A stretch of 64,000 nucleotides of DNA from an uncultured Lactobacillus sp. GTDB taxonomy: Bacteria; Bacillota; Bacilli; Lactobacillales; Lactobacillaceae. Location: assembly GCF_902491705.1 (NCBI RefSeq), contig NZ_CABUIW010000001.1:1-64000 (forward strand), given 5' to 3'. The position numbers and the translations under genes were made by a program. Position 1 is the stretch's first letter. Each line of letters begins with the position of its first letter. The notes beneath the pieces are model-generated. The model was not told the DNA's origin. It ran no database searches and saw nothing but the letters and a program-made list of their open reading frames with translations. Below, in pieces: positions 7,472 to 15,986 of the stretch.

Positions 7472-8122
7472 TTGGATTATCCTGAAGAGTTAATTGATGA
7501 AGTGAAAAAGCGTTCAGAAGGAATGCGTCTTGAGGGAATTAATTCAGGCAGTGGTCCTAAACATCCTTTGCTAATGATTATTGGTGAAGCTCCTGGTCGC
7601 AATGAAATAGTTAATAATATTCCATTTAGCGGGGATGCTGGAAAAGAGTTAAATAAATCTTTGGCGCAGATTGGCTTAACTAGAGACGACGTTTATATCA
7701 CGAGTGCCGTTAGAAGTAGACCATATTCAGTTAAAAAGGTATTCAGTAAACGTGAAAATAAAGAAGTTACAAAATATCCTAATCGTAAGCCTACTAAGAA
7801 GGAAGTTTTAGCACATGCACCTTTTTTGGATTACGAAATAGACTATGCTCAACCTAAATTAATAGTTGCTTTAGGTAATACCGGTCTTGAGCGTTTACTT
7901 GGTCCAGGTCATAAAATTTCAGAAGAACATGGTAAGGTAATTGAAGATACGCCTATTCTAAGACTTAATGAGCAAAAAGATGGCTATGTTTGGTCAAAGG
8001 AAAAATATACAATTTTCCCAGAATATCATCCTGCAGCCGTATTTTATAATCGAAAGTTAAGTGACGATATTGTTAAAGATTGGGAGATAATTAAGCCTTA
8101 TCTAGAAAAGGAAAAATTATGA
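7472..8122 (+). CDS. Uracil-DNA glycosylase, family 4/5-like
   Basis: This protein of about 216 residues belongs to the uracil-DNA glycosylase superfamily and removes uracil or related bases from DNA. MIIGEAPGRNEIVNNIPFSGDAGKEL matches motif 1 of iron-sulfur type family 4/5 enzymes, and EYHPAAVFYNRKL is the C-terminal motif with histidine. The four cysteines of iron-sulfur members are absent in the visible sequence. TTG at 7472 is chosen because AGGAGGG sits just upstream. The longer reading from 7436 has no ribosome site. It overlaps the next gene by four bases (ATGA). Confidence 0.8.
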   Translation: MDYPEELIDEVKKRSEGMRLEGINSGSGPKHPLLMIIGEAPGRNEIVNNIPFSGDAGKELNKSLAQIGLTRDDVYITSAVRSRPYSVKKVFSKRENKEVTKYPNRKPTKKEVLAHAPFLDYEIDYAQPKLIVALGNTGLERLLGPGHKISEEHGKVIEDTPILRLNEQKDGYVWSKEKYTIFPEYHPAAVFYNRKLSDDIVKDWEIIKPYLEKEKL

Positions 8123-8907
8123 GTAACGAAACTTTTTTAATACCTATTAGACAAAATAATGATTTATCAGATATTGCCTTAAATGAATTAAGAATGGATT
8201 TAGATGAGCATCCCTTACATCAACGCTTTTATTCAGACTTAGCATATTTACCTGGCAATAATCGTAAATATAGCTTGAATAGCGTGAAGACGATTGATAG
8301 TCCATTACGCCATAAAAAGATTTTATTTTTAGGCTCATCAGTAACTTTTGGCTTTGGTGCACTAGGCGAATCTTTTGTAGATTATTTATGGAAAAAAGAC
8401 GGTATAGATGCAATTAAAGATGCCGAAAACGGCACTACTTTAGTTGATCAAGATACAAGCTATCATGGTGATTCATATGTTGCTCGTTTTAAAGAAGAGC
8501 TTAAAGAGGATAAACCTGATATGTTTGTATTGCAGCTTTCAACTAATGACGCTAATACTGAAAAGAAACTAGGTCAAATTAGCTCAGATAATCATTTTGA
8601 CACGCAAACAATTATTGGTGCCATTGAATATATGATTGCTGAAGCTCAAAAAGAGTGGGATTGTCCAATTTTGATTTATACGAATCCATATTTTGAAAAT
8701 AAGCTATACAAGCAAATGGTAGATAGTACATTAGAACTTGCTAAGAAATGGAAAGTAAATGTACTAGATCTTTACCACAATCCTGATTTTCAAAATCAAG
8801 ATTCACTTTATATGGCTGACGAAATTCACCCAACTCGTGCCGGTTATTTGGAAAAGTGGATGCCTTTATTTGAAGAAAAAATAAATGATTTATTGCTAAA
8901 AAAATAA
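8119..8907 (+). CDS. SGNH/GDSL-family hydrolase
   Basis: This 262-residue SGNH hydrolase has block I LFLGSSVTFGFGA with the likely nucleophile Ser74. Block III is LSTNDAN, and block V is DEIHPTRAGY with Asp234 and His237. There is no signal peptide, so a cytoplasmic esterase or lipase-like enzyme is expected. The substrate is unknown. It is translationally coupled to the glycosylase gene by an ATGA overlap, and the pair forms a two-gene operon. A functional link between the two is not evident. Confidence 0.85.
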   Translation: MSNETFLIPIRQNNDLSDIALNELRMDLDEHPLHQRFYSDLAYLPGNNRKYSLNSVKTIDSPLRHKKILFLGSSVTFGFGALGESFVDYLWKKDGIDAIKDAENGTTLVDQDTSYHGDSYVARFKEELKEDKPDMFVLQLSTNDANTEKKLGQISSDNHFDTQTIIGAIEYMIAEAQKEWDCPILIYTNPYFENKLYKQMVDSTLELAKKWKVNVLDLYHNPDFQNQDSLYMADEIHPTRAGYLEKWMPLFEEKINDLLLKK

Positions 8908-8930
8908 GCTAAATTAAACTTTAGCTTATC
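8898..8930. terminator. Terminator between the SGNH hydrolase gene and lexA
   Basis: ATAAGCTAAA pairs with TTTAGCTTAT. The T run is stronger on the minus strand, so it mainly ends lexA, and probably also the convergent operon. Confidence 0.7.
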
Positions 8931-8935
8931 AATTA

Positions 8936-9562
8936 TTAATCAATATTGTTACGGTAAAGGCTAACTACCTTACCCAAAATACTTACCTTTGGTAAAATAA
9001 TTGGATCCATAGTATCGTTTTCAGGTTGAAGACGGTAATGACCATTTTCCTTATAGAAACGTTTAACTGTAGCTTCGTTATCTTCAGTCATAGCAACGAC
9101 AATTTCACCATTGTTTGCTGAATTTTGTTTTCTAACAATAACGCTATCGCCATCAAGAATACCAGCATTAATCATACTTTCACCATGAACCTTAAGCATG
9201 AAGAGTTCACCAGCATCGCTTTCCAAATCTGGTGGAAGAGGGAAGTATTCATCAATGTCTTGAACTGCAAGAATTGGTTGTCCAGCAGTAACGACACCGA
9301 CAACTGGGATTTCCTTAGGTTTGATTCCAAGTGCGTCCTTACCTTCAGCGGTGATTTCTAGAGCACGAGGTTTGGTAGCGTCTTTAATTAATAAGCCTTT
9401 TCGTTCAAGACGAGCTAAATGTCCATGAACAGTTGAAGTAGAAGACAGCTTTACTGCAGAACAAATTTCACGAACTGTAGGTGGAAAGCCGCGATGCTCA
9501 ACAGTATCATAAATGTAGCGTAAAATTTCTAATTGTTTAGTATCACTAGTTTTCTTAGGCAT
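8936..9562 (-). CDS. lexA: SOS repressor LexA
   Basis: This 208-residue LexA represses the SOS regulon until RecA-induced self-cleavage. The N-terminal winged helix (1-65) includes RGFPPTVREICSAVKLSSTSTVHGHL. The cleavage site is Ala-Gly in VVTAGQP near residue 88. The catalytic Ser lies in HGESMINAG and the Lys in ATVKRF. The ATG at 9562 is chosen because GGAG lies a short way upstream. The longer open frame to 9769 has no ribosome site and no homology. A LexA box lies 70 bases upstream. Confidence 0.97.
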   Translation of the reverse strand: MPKKTSDTKQLEILRYIYDTVEHRGFPPTVREICSAVKLSSTSTVHGHLARLERKGLLIKDATKPRALEITAEGKDALGIKPKEIPVVGVVTAGQPILAVQDIDEYFPLPPDLESDAGELFMLKVHGESMINAGILDGDSVIVRKQNSANNGEIVVAMTEDNEATVKRFYKENGHYRLQPENDTMDPIILPKVSILGKVVSLYRNNID

Positions 9563-9634
9563 ATTTTTTCTCCGTTTATGAAAAATATTTTTTTGTACTT
9601 TAAACTTAATTTTAACAGAAATGTCTATCAATCT

Positions 9635-9648
9635 CAAACAGGCGTTCT
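9635..9648. promoter_or_regulatory. LexA (SOS) box
   Basis: CAAACAGGCGTTCT matches the Gram-positive consensus CGAAC-N4-GTTCG with one mismatch in each half. It sits between lexA and the divergent DUF896 gene, so it may control both. Autoregulation of lexA is the rule in Firmicutes. Confidence 0.65.
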
Positions 9649-9713
9649 TTGAAAAGTGCTTTTTTTTGAGAGAAAAATACGGTAGACTAGGAATGTTATG
9701 TGAGGTGGATATT

Positions 9714-9977
9714 ATGAATAAAGAAATTATGAGCAAGGAAGAAGAAAAAAAGGTAACTGACCGTATCAACGAACTTTACCACAAGAAGGAAAAGGAAGGC
9801 TTAACTCCTGAAGAAGAAGCAGAACGTAAAGAACTTCACAAGAAGTTTATTGCTAACTTCAGAGCTGCTTTCAGACAAGACGTTGAAGATATGGTAATTA
9901 TCGATAAGAACGGTAAAGAAGTAACTTCTGAAAGAGCTAAGCGTGCCCAAAGAAAGAAAGGGCTTAGAAAAGATTAA
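9714..9977 (+). CDS. DUF896 family protein (YnzC-like)
   Basis: This small, highly charged protein of 87 residues belongs to DUF896 (B. subtilis YnzC/YozC). The core VTDRINELYHKKEKEGLTPEEEAERKELHKKFIANFRAAF forms the helical hairpin of the family, and VIIDKNGKEVTSE follows. The start at 9714 has GAGGTGG upstream. A start at 9729 is also possible. B. subtilis yneA-yneB-ynzC is an SOS operon next to lexA, and here the DUF896 gene also faces lexA across a LexA box. SOS control is therefore plausible. The molecular function is unknown. Confidence 0.85.
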   Translation: MNKEIMSKEEEKKVTDRINELYHKKEKEGLTPEEEAERKELHKKFIANFRAAFRQDVEDMVIIDKNGKEVTSERAKRAQRKKGLRKD

Positions 9978-10042
9978 TTAAGTCTTTCAAAAAAGTGGAA
10001 AATTATGTAAGATATTATTGTTAGTTAGATGGAGGATATAAT

Positions 10043-10261
10043 ATGAATTTAGGATTAGCAATATTTTTGATCATCATTGCACTTTTAGTTGGTGCAACAG
10101 CAGGTTTTTATGGTGCGAGAGCATACATGAAGAAATACTTTAAGGAAAATCCTCCTATTAGTGAAGATATGATTGTTGCTATGATGTCTCAAATGGGACA
10201 AAAGCCTTCTAACAAGAAGGTTCATCAAGTAATGAACATGATGAAGCATCAACAAAAATAA
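10043..10261 (+). CDS. yneF: YneF family small membrane protein (UPF0154)
   Basis: This 72-residue protein has one N-terminal membrane helix (LAIFLIIIALLVGATAGFYGARAYM), followed by the conserved cytoplasmic part KYFKENPPISEDMIVAMMSQMGQKPSNKKV. That is the full UPF0154 pattern. The function is unknown. It sits near lexA and ynzC-like genes in many Firmicutes, as here. TGGAGGAT precedes the ATG, and a terminator follows. Confidence 0.92.
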   Translation: MNLGLAIFLIIIALLVGATAGFYGARAYMKKYFKENPPISEDMIVAMMSQMGQKPSNKKVHQVMNMMKHQQK

Positions 10262-10286
10262 TTTATAAATTATTTTGTGATGTTAA

Positions 10287-10316
10287 GGCGAAGGATTATT
10301 TTCCTTCGTCTTTTTT
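10287..10316 (+). terminator. Terminator after yneF
   Basis: GGCGAAGGA pairs with TCCTTCGTC around a short loop and is followed by six T residues. Confidence 0.8.
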
Positions 10317-10345
10317 GTGCTCTTTTTAAAGATTGGAGTGAATAG

Positions 10346-12112
10346 ATGAATATTTTTAAAAAGCTGGGCTGGTTTTTTAAGCAGGAAAAGAAGCGCTATA
10401 TTATTGGGATTACGTTTCTAGCTCTGACTTCTTTAGCTAACTTGATTCCACCTCGAGTGTTGGGCCTAATGGCTGACCAGCTTGACAAAGGTCATATTTC
10501 CTGGGGCCAATACGGGATGCTGATTCTTGCCGTTTTAGCTGCTGCCTTTGTTTTATATATTTTGCGCTATTTTTGGCGTAAGCAAATTTGGGGCGGAGCT
10601 GCAGAACTAGAGCGACAAATGCGGTCTAAATTATTTGATCATTTTATGATAATGGACCGGACATTTTATCAACGCCATCGAACAGGTGACTTAATGGCTC
10701 ATGCAACTAATGACGTTACTGCCATTCAAAATGTAGCAGGTGATGGTGTTTTAACTCTAGTTGATTCTCTTGTAATGGGACTTTCAACGATGATAGCCAT
10801 GATTATTTTTGTAGATTGGCGTCTTACTATCGTTGCATTACTACCTTTGCCATTTTTAGCATTAGGTGCTTGGAAGCTCGGTGATCGTTTGCATGATGCC
10901 TTTGACAAATCACAGGCTGCCTTTTCTCGTTTGAATAATAAGACACAAGAATCTGTATCAGGTATTAAGGTGCTTAAGACTTTTGGTCAAGGAAAAGAAG
11001 ATACTCAAGCCTTTGATAAGATGGTCGATGACACAATCAATATCAATAAAAAGGTTTTTGTTTGGGATTCGTTATTTGATCCATTAGGCACGACTATTAT
11101 TGGTGCTACTTATGTCATCACAATTATTTATGGAGGATTGTTAGTTACAAATAAAGTCTTATCGATTGGACAACTTGTATCATTTATTGCATATATTTCT
11201 AACATGGTTTGGCCAATGTTTGCGATTGGATATCTATTTAATATTTTGGAAAGAGGTAGCGCCAGTTACGATCGAGTTGAAAAATTATTATATGAAAAGC
11301 CTTTAATTACAGATGCACACGCTGATAAAAATATTAAGGCTGAGGACTTACAGGGTGATTTGCATTTTGACATTAAATCGTTTGCTTACCCTGATGAAAA
11401 AGATATCCCTGTTTTGCAAAACATCGATTTTATTTTAAAGCCTGGTCAAACCTTAGGTTTAGTAGGTCGTGTAGGTGCAGGGAAGACCACGATTATTCAA
11501 CTGCTTTTAAGAGAGTTCGATCAATATGACGGTCAAATAACTTTGAACGGCATCAATATTAAGAAAATTCCGCTTAAAGTTTTGCTTAGCCAAATATCTT
11601 ATGTGCCACAAAATAACTTTCTTTTTTCAACTAGTATTGGAAAGAATATCGCCTTTTCTTCAGAAGATGCAGATAAACAAGATATTGCTTCTGCAGCTAA
11701 AAAGAGTGACTTACATGATGATGTTTTGCAAATGCCACATGGCTATGAAACTTTGGTAGGTGAAAATGGACTTTCACTTTCTGGTGGGCAAAGACAAAGA
11801 ATGTCTATTGCACGTGCTTTATTAAAAGATAGTCAGATTTTGATCTTAGATGATGCTTTGTCTGCGGTAGATGCAAAGACTGAAACAGAAATTTTATCGT
11901 CATTGCGTAGTGAAAGAAAAGGTAAGACGACGATGATTGCGGCTCATAGATTAACTTCTGTGATGGATGCTGATTTAATTTTGGTATTAAAGAATGGTCA
12001 AATCATTGAACGAGGTAATCACCAAGATCTGTTAAAAGAAAATGGTTGGTATGCCGAGATGTGGCGTAGACAAGAGCTTCAAGCAAAGGCAGGTGAAGAT
12101 ATAGATGAATAA
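10346..12112 (+). CDS. Heterodimeric ABC exporter subunit with degenerate ATP site (LmrC/YheI-like)
   Basis: This 588-residue half-transporter has six membrane helices (1-310) fused to an ATPase domain. Walker A is GRVGAGKTT near residue 375 and the signature is LSLSGGQ near 480. The Walker B motif reads LILDDALSAVD, so Asp replaces the catalytic Glu. This is the known mark of the LmrC/BmrC-type subunit in heterodimeric multidrug exporters. It overlaps its partner gene by eight bases. Drug or lipid export is expected from the family, but the substrate is not known. Confidence 0.9.
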   Translation: MNIFKKLGWFFKQEKKRYIIGITFLALTSLANLIPPRVLGLMADQLDKGHISWGQYGMLILAVLAAAFVLYILRYFWRKQIWGGAAELERQMRSKLFDHFMIMDRTFYQRHRTGDLMAHATNDVTAIQNVAGDGVLTLVDSLVMGLSTMIAMIIFVDWRLTIVALLPLPFLALGAWKLGDRLHDAFDKSQAAFSRLNNKTQESVSGIKVLKTFGQGKEDTQAFDKMVDDTININKKVFVWDSLFDPLGTTIIGATYVITIIYGGLLVTNKVLSIGQLVSFIAYISNMVWPMFAIGYLFNILERGSASYDRVEKLLYEKPLITDAHADKNIKAEDLQGDLHFDIKSFAYPDEKDIPVLQNIDFILKPGQTLGLVGRVGAGKTTIIQLLLREFDQYDGQITLNGINIKKIPLKVLLSQISYVPQNNFLFSTSIGKNIAFSSEDADKQDIASAAKKSDLHDDVLQMPHGYETLVGENGLSLSGGQRQRMSIARALLKDSQILILDDALSAVDAKTETEILSSLRSERKGKTTMIAAHRLTSVMDADLILVLKNGQIIERGNHQDLLKENGWYAEMWRRQELQAKAGEDIDE

Positions 12113-13901
12113 TGGAGAAAAACAAGAATCAGTTTGGTCCAAAGCGATTCCATTTAAAGAGCAAGTTGCAATTTTTAAGCGACTAATGGGCTTTGTAAAA
12201 CATTTCAAATTTGAAATGACTATTGCCTTAGTGGGAGCTTTCTTAGTTAGTGTGATTAACATTTTGCTTCCGCGTGGATTGCAGTATTTTTTAGATAATT
12301 TTTTGCTTAAGCAGAGTGCAACAGTACAAATCATTTTGTTTGCGGGATTGCTTTATGGAGTAGGATCAATTTTAAAAGCGGTAATTCAATTTACGTATCA
12401 ATATTTCTTTGCTTTAGGTTCAGAAAAAACGCTAGAGAGTATTAGAAAGGCTCTTTATCGTAAACTCCACAAATTAGGGATGCGCTATTTCGATCAAACA
12501 CCTGCCGGCTCTATTGTTTCAAGAGTAACTAACGATACCATGACTCTTAGCAACTTTCTGACCGTGCTTTCAACGGTAGTAATTGGTGCATTTTCTGTAG
12601 TAACAGCACTAGTTGCGATGTTTACTACAAACGTGATTGCTGGCTGGATCGTTTTAGCTTTCGTTCCAATTTTGCTATTTGTCATTTGGCTTTATTCACA
12701 AAAGAGTTCACGACTTTATCGAAACTATCGAGAGCGTTTGAGTAGAATTAATGCTAATTTAAATGAATCAATCGAAGGCGTATCGATTATTCAGCAATTT
12801 AATCAAGAAAAAAGAATGACCAACCAGTTTGAAAGTGAAAACGGTGGGTTAATGAATACTCGTTTTAACATGATCCGCATTAATTCATTACTACTTTCAC
12901 CTTTAACTAGTTTGCTTTATTCACTTGCTTTAGCTGTAACATTGATGTATTTCGGTTTTCCTTTACAAGCAACTTTTGTTCCAGCTGGTGTGGTATATGC
13001 ATTTTCACAATACTTATCTCAACTGTTTAATCCAATTTCTACTATGATGGATCAAATGACTTTCTTCCAAGATGGTATTGTAGCTGGTAAACGAATTTTT
13101 GCTATCTTAGATGACCAGCAATATGAACCAAAGCAAGATACGCAAGAAGGATTAAAGATTGAACGCGGAAAAATTGAATTCAAGCATGTTAGTTTTTCAT
13201 ATGATGGTAAAAATGAAATCTTGCATGATATTTCTTTTACAGTTAATCCCGGTGAAACTCTTGGGATAGTTGGTCATACTGGATCTGGTAAAAGTTCAAT
13301 TATTAATGTAATGATGCGCTTTTATGAATTTGGTAAAGGCGAGATTTTGATTGATGATGTAGATATTAGAAAATATCCTAAAGAAGAATTACGTAAAAAA
13401 TTAGGTCTTGTTTTGCAAGAGCCATTCATGTTTTATGGTGATATTGCGTCTAACATTCGTTTATATAATCAAGATATTTCGGATGAAGAGATTAAAAAAG
13501 CTGCTGAGGCAGTTCAAGCAGATCAATTTATTGAAAAGATGCCAGGCAAATATCATGCTAAGGTGATTGAAGGCGGAGAAGAATTAAGTCAAGGACAGCG
13601 CCAATTGATCTCTTTTGCTAGAACACTAGTTACTAATCCAAAAGTATTGGTTTTAGACGAAGCTACTGCTAATGTTGATACTGAAACAGAAACATTAATT
13701 CAACAAGGATTAAAGCAATTGCGTAAGGGTAGAACTACTTTAGCAATTGCGCATAGATTGTCTACAATTGCAGATGCTGATCAAATTATTGTATTAGACA
13801 AGGGTAGAATTATTGAACGCGGCAATCATGAAGAATTGCTTGCTAAGAAGGGTTACTACTATAACTTGTACACCTTGCAAAATAACGAAAATAAGGAATA
13901 G
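12105..13901 (+). CDS. Heterodimeric ABC exporter subunit with catalytic Glu (LmrD/YheH-like)
   Basis: This 598-residue half-transporter has a six-helix membrane domain (to about residue 330) and an ATPase domain. Walker A is GHTGSGKSS near residue 390 and Walker B is VLVLDEATANVD, with the catalytic Glu. Its signature motif reads ELSQGQ instead of LSGGQ. Together with Asp in the partner's Walker B this leaves one canonical and one degenerate ATP site, as in LmrCD, BmrCD and TM287/288. It is translationally coupled to the upstream gene. Confidence 0.9.
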   Translation: MNNGEKQESVWSKAIPFKEQVAIFKRLMGFVKHFKFEMTIALVGAFLVSVINILLPRGLQYFLDNFLLKQSATVQIILFAGLLYGVGSILKAVIQFTYQYFFALGSEKTLESIRKALYRKLHKLGMRYFDQTPAGSIVSRVTNDTMTLSNFLTVLSTVVIGAFSVVTALVAMFTTNVIAGWIVLAFVPILLFVIWLYSQKSSRLYRNYRERLSRINANLNESIEGVSIIQQFNQEKRMTNQFESENGGLMNTRFNMIRINSLLLSPLTSLLYSLALAVTLMYFGFPLQATFVPAGVVYAFSQYLSQLFNPISTMMDQMTFFQDGIVAGKRIFAILDDQQYEPKQDTQEGLKIERGKIEFKHVSFSYDGKNEILHDISFTVNPGETLGIVGHTGSGKSSIINVMMRFYEFGKGEILIDDVDIRKYPKEELRKKLGLVLQEPFMFYGDIASNIRLYNQDISDEEIKKAAEAVQADQFIEKMPGKYHAKVIEGGEELSQGQRQLISFARTLVTNPKVLVLDEATANVDTETETLIQQGLKQLRKGRTTLAIAHRLSTIADADQIIVLDKGRIIERGNHEELLAKKGYYYNLYTLQNNENKE

Positions 13902-13906
13902 TTAAG

Positions 13907-13940
13907 AAAAGACGTTTTGCACGAATGCAGACGTCTTTTT
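13907..13940 (+). terminator. Terminator after the ABC exporter operon
   Basis: AAAAGACGT at 13907-13915 pairs with ACGTCTTTT at 13931-13939. Confidence 0.75.
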
Positions 13941-13948
13941 GGTATAAT
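13940..13948 (+). promoter_or_regulatory. Extended -10 promoter of pepO
   Basis: TGGTATAAT is a perfect -10 with the TG extension, 45 bases before pepO. The closest -35-like sequence (TTGCAC) lies 20 bases upstream, so the extension probably matters. Confidence 0.55.
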
Positions 13949-13993
13949 GATTAAAAAGAATGAAATAATTATGAATATTAATAAGGAGGAAAA

Positions 13994-15937
13994 ATGAGAA
14001 GATTTTACGCTGTTCGCGGTGGTGCAGGTGACGTTGCTGAACCTGATGTTAATGCCAAACCAAAGGATAATTTATATTTAGCTGTTAATTCAGAATGGCT
14101 TTCTAAAGCAGAAATACCTGCTGACCGTACTTCAACTGGTGTTAATTCAGAATTAGACATTAGAATTGAAGATAGAGTAATGAAGGACTTTGCCGATATT
14201 GCTGCAGGCAAAGAAAAGATGCCAGACATCAAGGATTTTGCTAAGGCAATTGAACTTTACAAGATTGCTAAGAATTTTGAAAAAAGGGATGCAGAAAAAG
14301 CACAACCTATTCAACATGACTTAGAACAATTATTGAGTTTAACTGATTTTGCCGATTTGGCTAAAAAGACTAAGGACTTATTTATGGGTCCATATACATT
14401 GCCATTTGTATTTGATGTTGATGCCGACATGAAGAACACTGATGTCAATGTTTTGTACTTTGGTGGTCCAAGTACTTTCTTGCCAGATACAACTACTTAT
14501 AAGACTCCAGATGCTAAAAAGTTGTTAGATATTTTGCAAGATCAAAGTATTAATCTGTTAACGATGGCTGGCATTGGTAAGACTGAAGCAAGAGTATATG
14601 TTGACAATGCTTTGGCCTTTGATGCAAAAGTAGCAAAAGTTGTTAAGTCTGCTGAAGAATGGGCTGACGACGCCGCAATTTACAACCCAGTTTCATACGA
14701 TGAATTTATTGCTAAATTTAAGTCATTTAACATGGCTCAATTCTTAGATGATATTTTGCCAGAAAAGCAAGAACGTGTAATCGTAATGGAACCACGTTTC
14801 CTTGATCATGCAGAAGAATTAATCAATGCAGAAAACTTTGATGAAATTAAGGGTTGGATGCTGGTTAAGTATATTAATAATGTTGCCAAGTTCTTGTCCC
14901 AAGAATTTAGAGAAGCATCATTCCCATATGGTCAAGCAATTACTGGTGCCCCAGAATTACCTTCACAAATTAAGCAAGCTTTCCGTCTTGCTAATGGTGT
15001 CTTTGATGAAGTTGTCGGTATTTTCTACGGCAAGAAATACTTTGGTGAAAAGGCTAAGCATGATGTTGAAGATATGATTCACAATATGCTTAAAGTATAT
15101 GAAGAACGAATCAAGAATAATACTTGGCTTTCTGATGAAACTAAGAAGAAGGCAGTTATTAAGTTAAAGGCTTTGGTTCTTAAAATTGGATATCCAGAAA
15201 AAATTGAAAAGATTTTTGATCTTTTGCAAGTAGATCCAGAAAAGAGCTTATATGAAAATGAAGCTGCAATGGATGTAGTTCGTACAAAATATATGCTAGA
15301 AAAATTGACTAAGCCAGTTGATCGCTCAGTATGGTTAATGCCAGGTAATTTAAACAATGCTTGCTATGACCCACAAAGAAATGACTTAACTTTCCCAGCT
15401 GGAATTTTGCAAAAGCCATTTTATGATATTAATCAATCTTTAGGTGCTAATTACGGTGGTATTGGTGCTACGATTGGTCATGAAGTTTCTCATGCCTTTG
15501 ACAACAATGGTGCTAAGTTCGATGAAAAAGGTAATATGAGCAATTGGTGGACTAAACAAGACTTTGCCGAATTTAATAAGCGTGTAGGCCAAATGGCTGA
15601 TATTTTTGATGGCTTGCAATATGGTCCTGCTAAGGTTAACGGTAAGCAAGTAGTTTCTGAAAATATTGCTGACCTTGCAGGTTTAGCTTGTGCTGTACAA
15701 ACAGGTAAGAATGATGGCGCAAATTTGAAGGACTTGTTTGAAAACTATGCTAGAAGCTGGATGGAAAAACAACGTCCTGAAGCAATTAAGACAGAAGTTC
15801 AAACTGATGTCCACGCACCACAACCAACAAGAGTAAATATTCCGGTTCAATGTCAAGATGAATTTTACCAAGTATTTGATGTTAAACCAGGTGATGGCAT
15901 GTGGCTTGATCCAGAAGAAAGAATTACAATTTGGTAA
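13994..15937 (+). CDS. pepO: Endopeptidase PepO (M13/neprilysin family)
   Basis: This 647-residue M13 metalloendopeptidase cleaves medium-sized peptides, such as casein fragments, in lactic acid bacteria. The zinc motif HEVSH lies near residue 496, the second zinc ligand is in ENIADLAGL near 556, and the substrate-binding NNACYDPQRNDLTFPAGILQ precedes them. There is no signal peptide, so it is cytoplasmic. The length fits the Lactobacillus PepO proteins. AAGGAGG precedes the ATG. It is monocistronic and ends in a bidirectional terminator. Confidence 0.95.
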   Translation: MRRFYAVRGGAGDVAEPDVNAKPKDNLYLAVNSEWLSKAEIPADRTSTGVNSELDIRIEDRVMKDFADIAAGKEKMPDIKDFAKAIELYKIAKNFEKRDAEKAQPIQHDLEQLLSLTDFADLAKKTKDLFMGPYTLPFVFDVDADMKNTDVNVLYFGGPSTFLPDTTTYKTPDAKKLLDILQDQSINLLTMAGIGKTEARVYVDNALAFDAKVAKVVKSAEEWADDAAIYNPVSYDEFIAKFKSFNMAQFLDDILPEKQERVIVMEPRFLDHAEELINAENFDEIKGWMLVKYINNVAKFLSQEFREASFPYGQAITGAPELPSQIKQAFRLANGVFDEVVGIFYGKKYFGEKAKHDVEDMIHNMLKVYEERIKNNTWLSDETKKKAVIKLKALVLKIGYPEKIEKIFDLLQVDPEKSLYENEAAMDVVRTKYMLEKLTKPVDRSVWLMPGNLNNACYDPQRNDLTFPAGILQKPFYDINQSLGANYGGIGATIGHEVSHAFDNNGAKFDEKGNMSNWWTKQDFAEFNKRVGQMADIFDGLQYGPAKVNGKQVVSENIADLAGLACAVQTGKNDGANLKDLFENYARSWMEKQRPEAIKTEVQTDVHAPQPTRVNIPVQCQDEFYQVFDVKPGDGMWLDPEERITIW

Positions 15938-15942
15938 AAAAT

Positions 15943-15976
15943 AAAGAGCTGATTTTAAAAATCAGCTCTTTTTTGT
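15943..15976. terminator. Bidirectional terminator between pepO and cfa
   Basis: AAAGAGCTGATTT pairs with AAATCAGCTCTTT, and T runs exist on both strands. It serves pepO and the convergent cfa. Confidence 0.85.
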
Positions 15977-15986
15977 TTTGTCTTAA

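Noticed and set aside
9563..9769. N-terminal extension of lexA
   Set aside because: The extra 69 codons have no ribosome site and no similarity to the family, and they overlap the LexA box and the divergent gene's upstream region.
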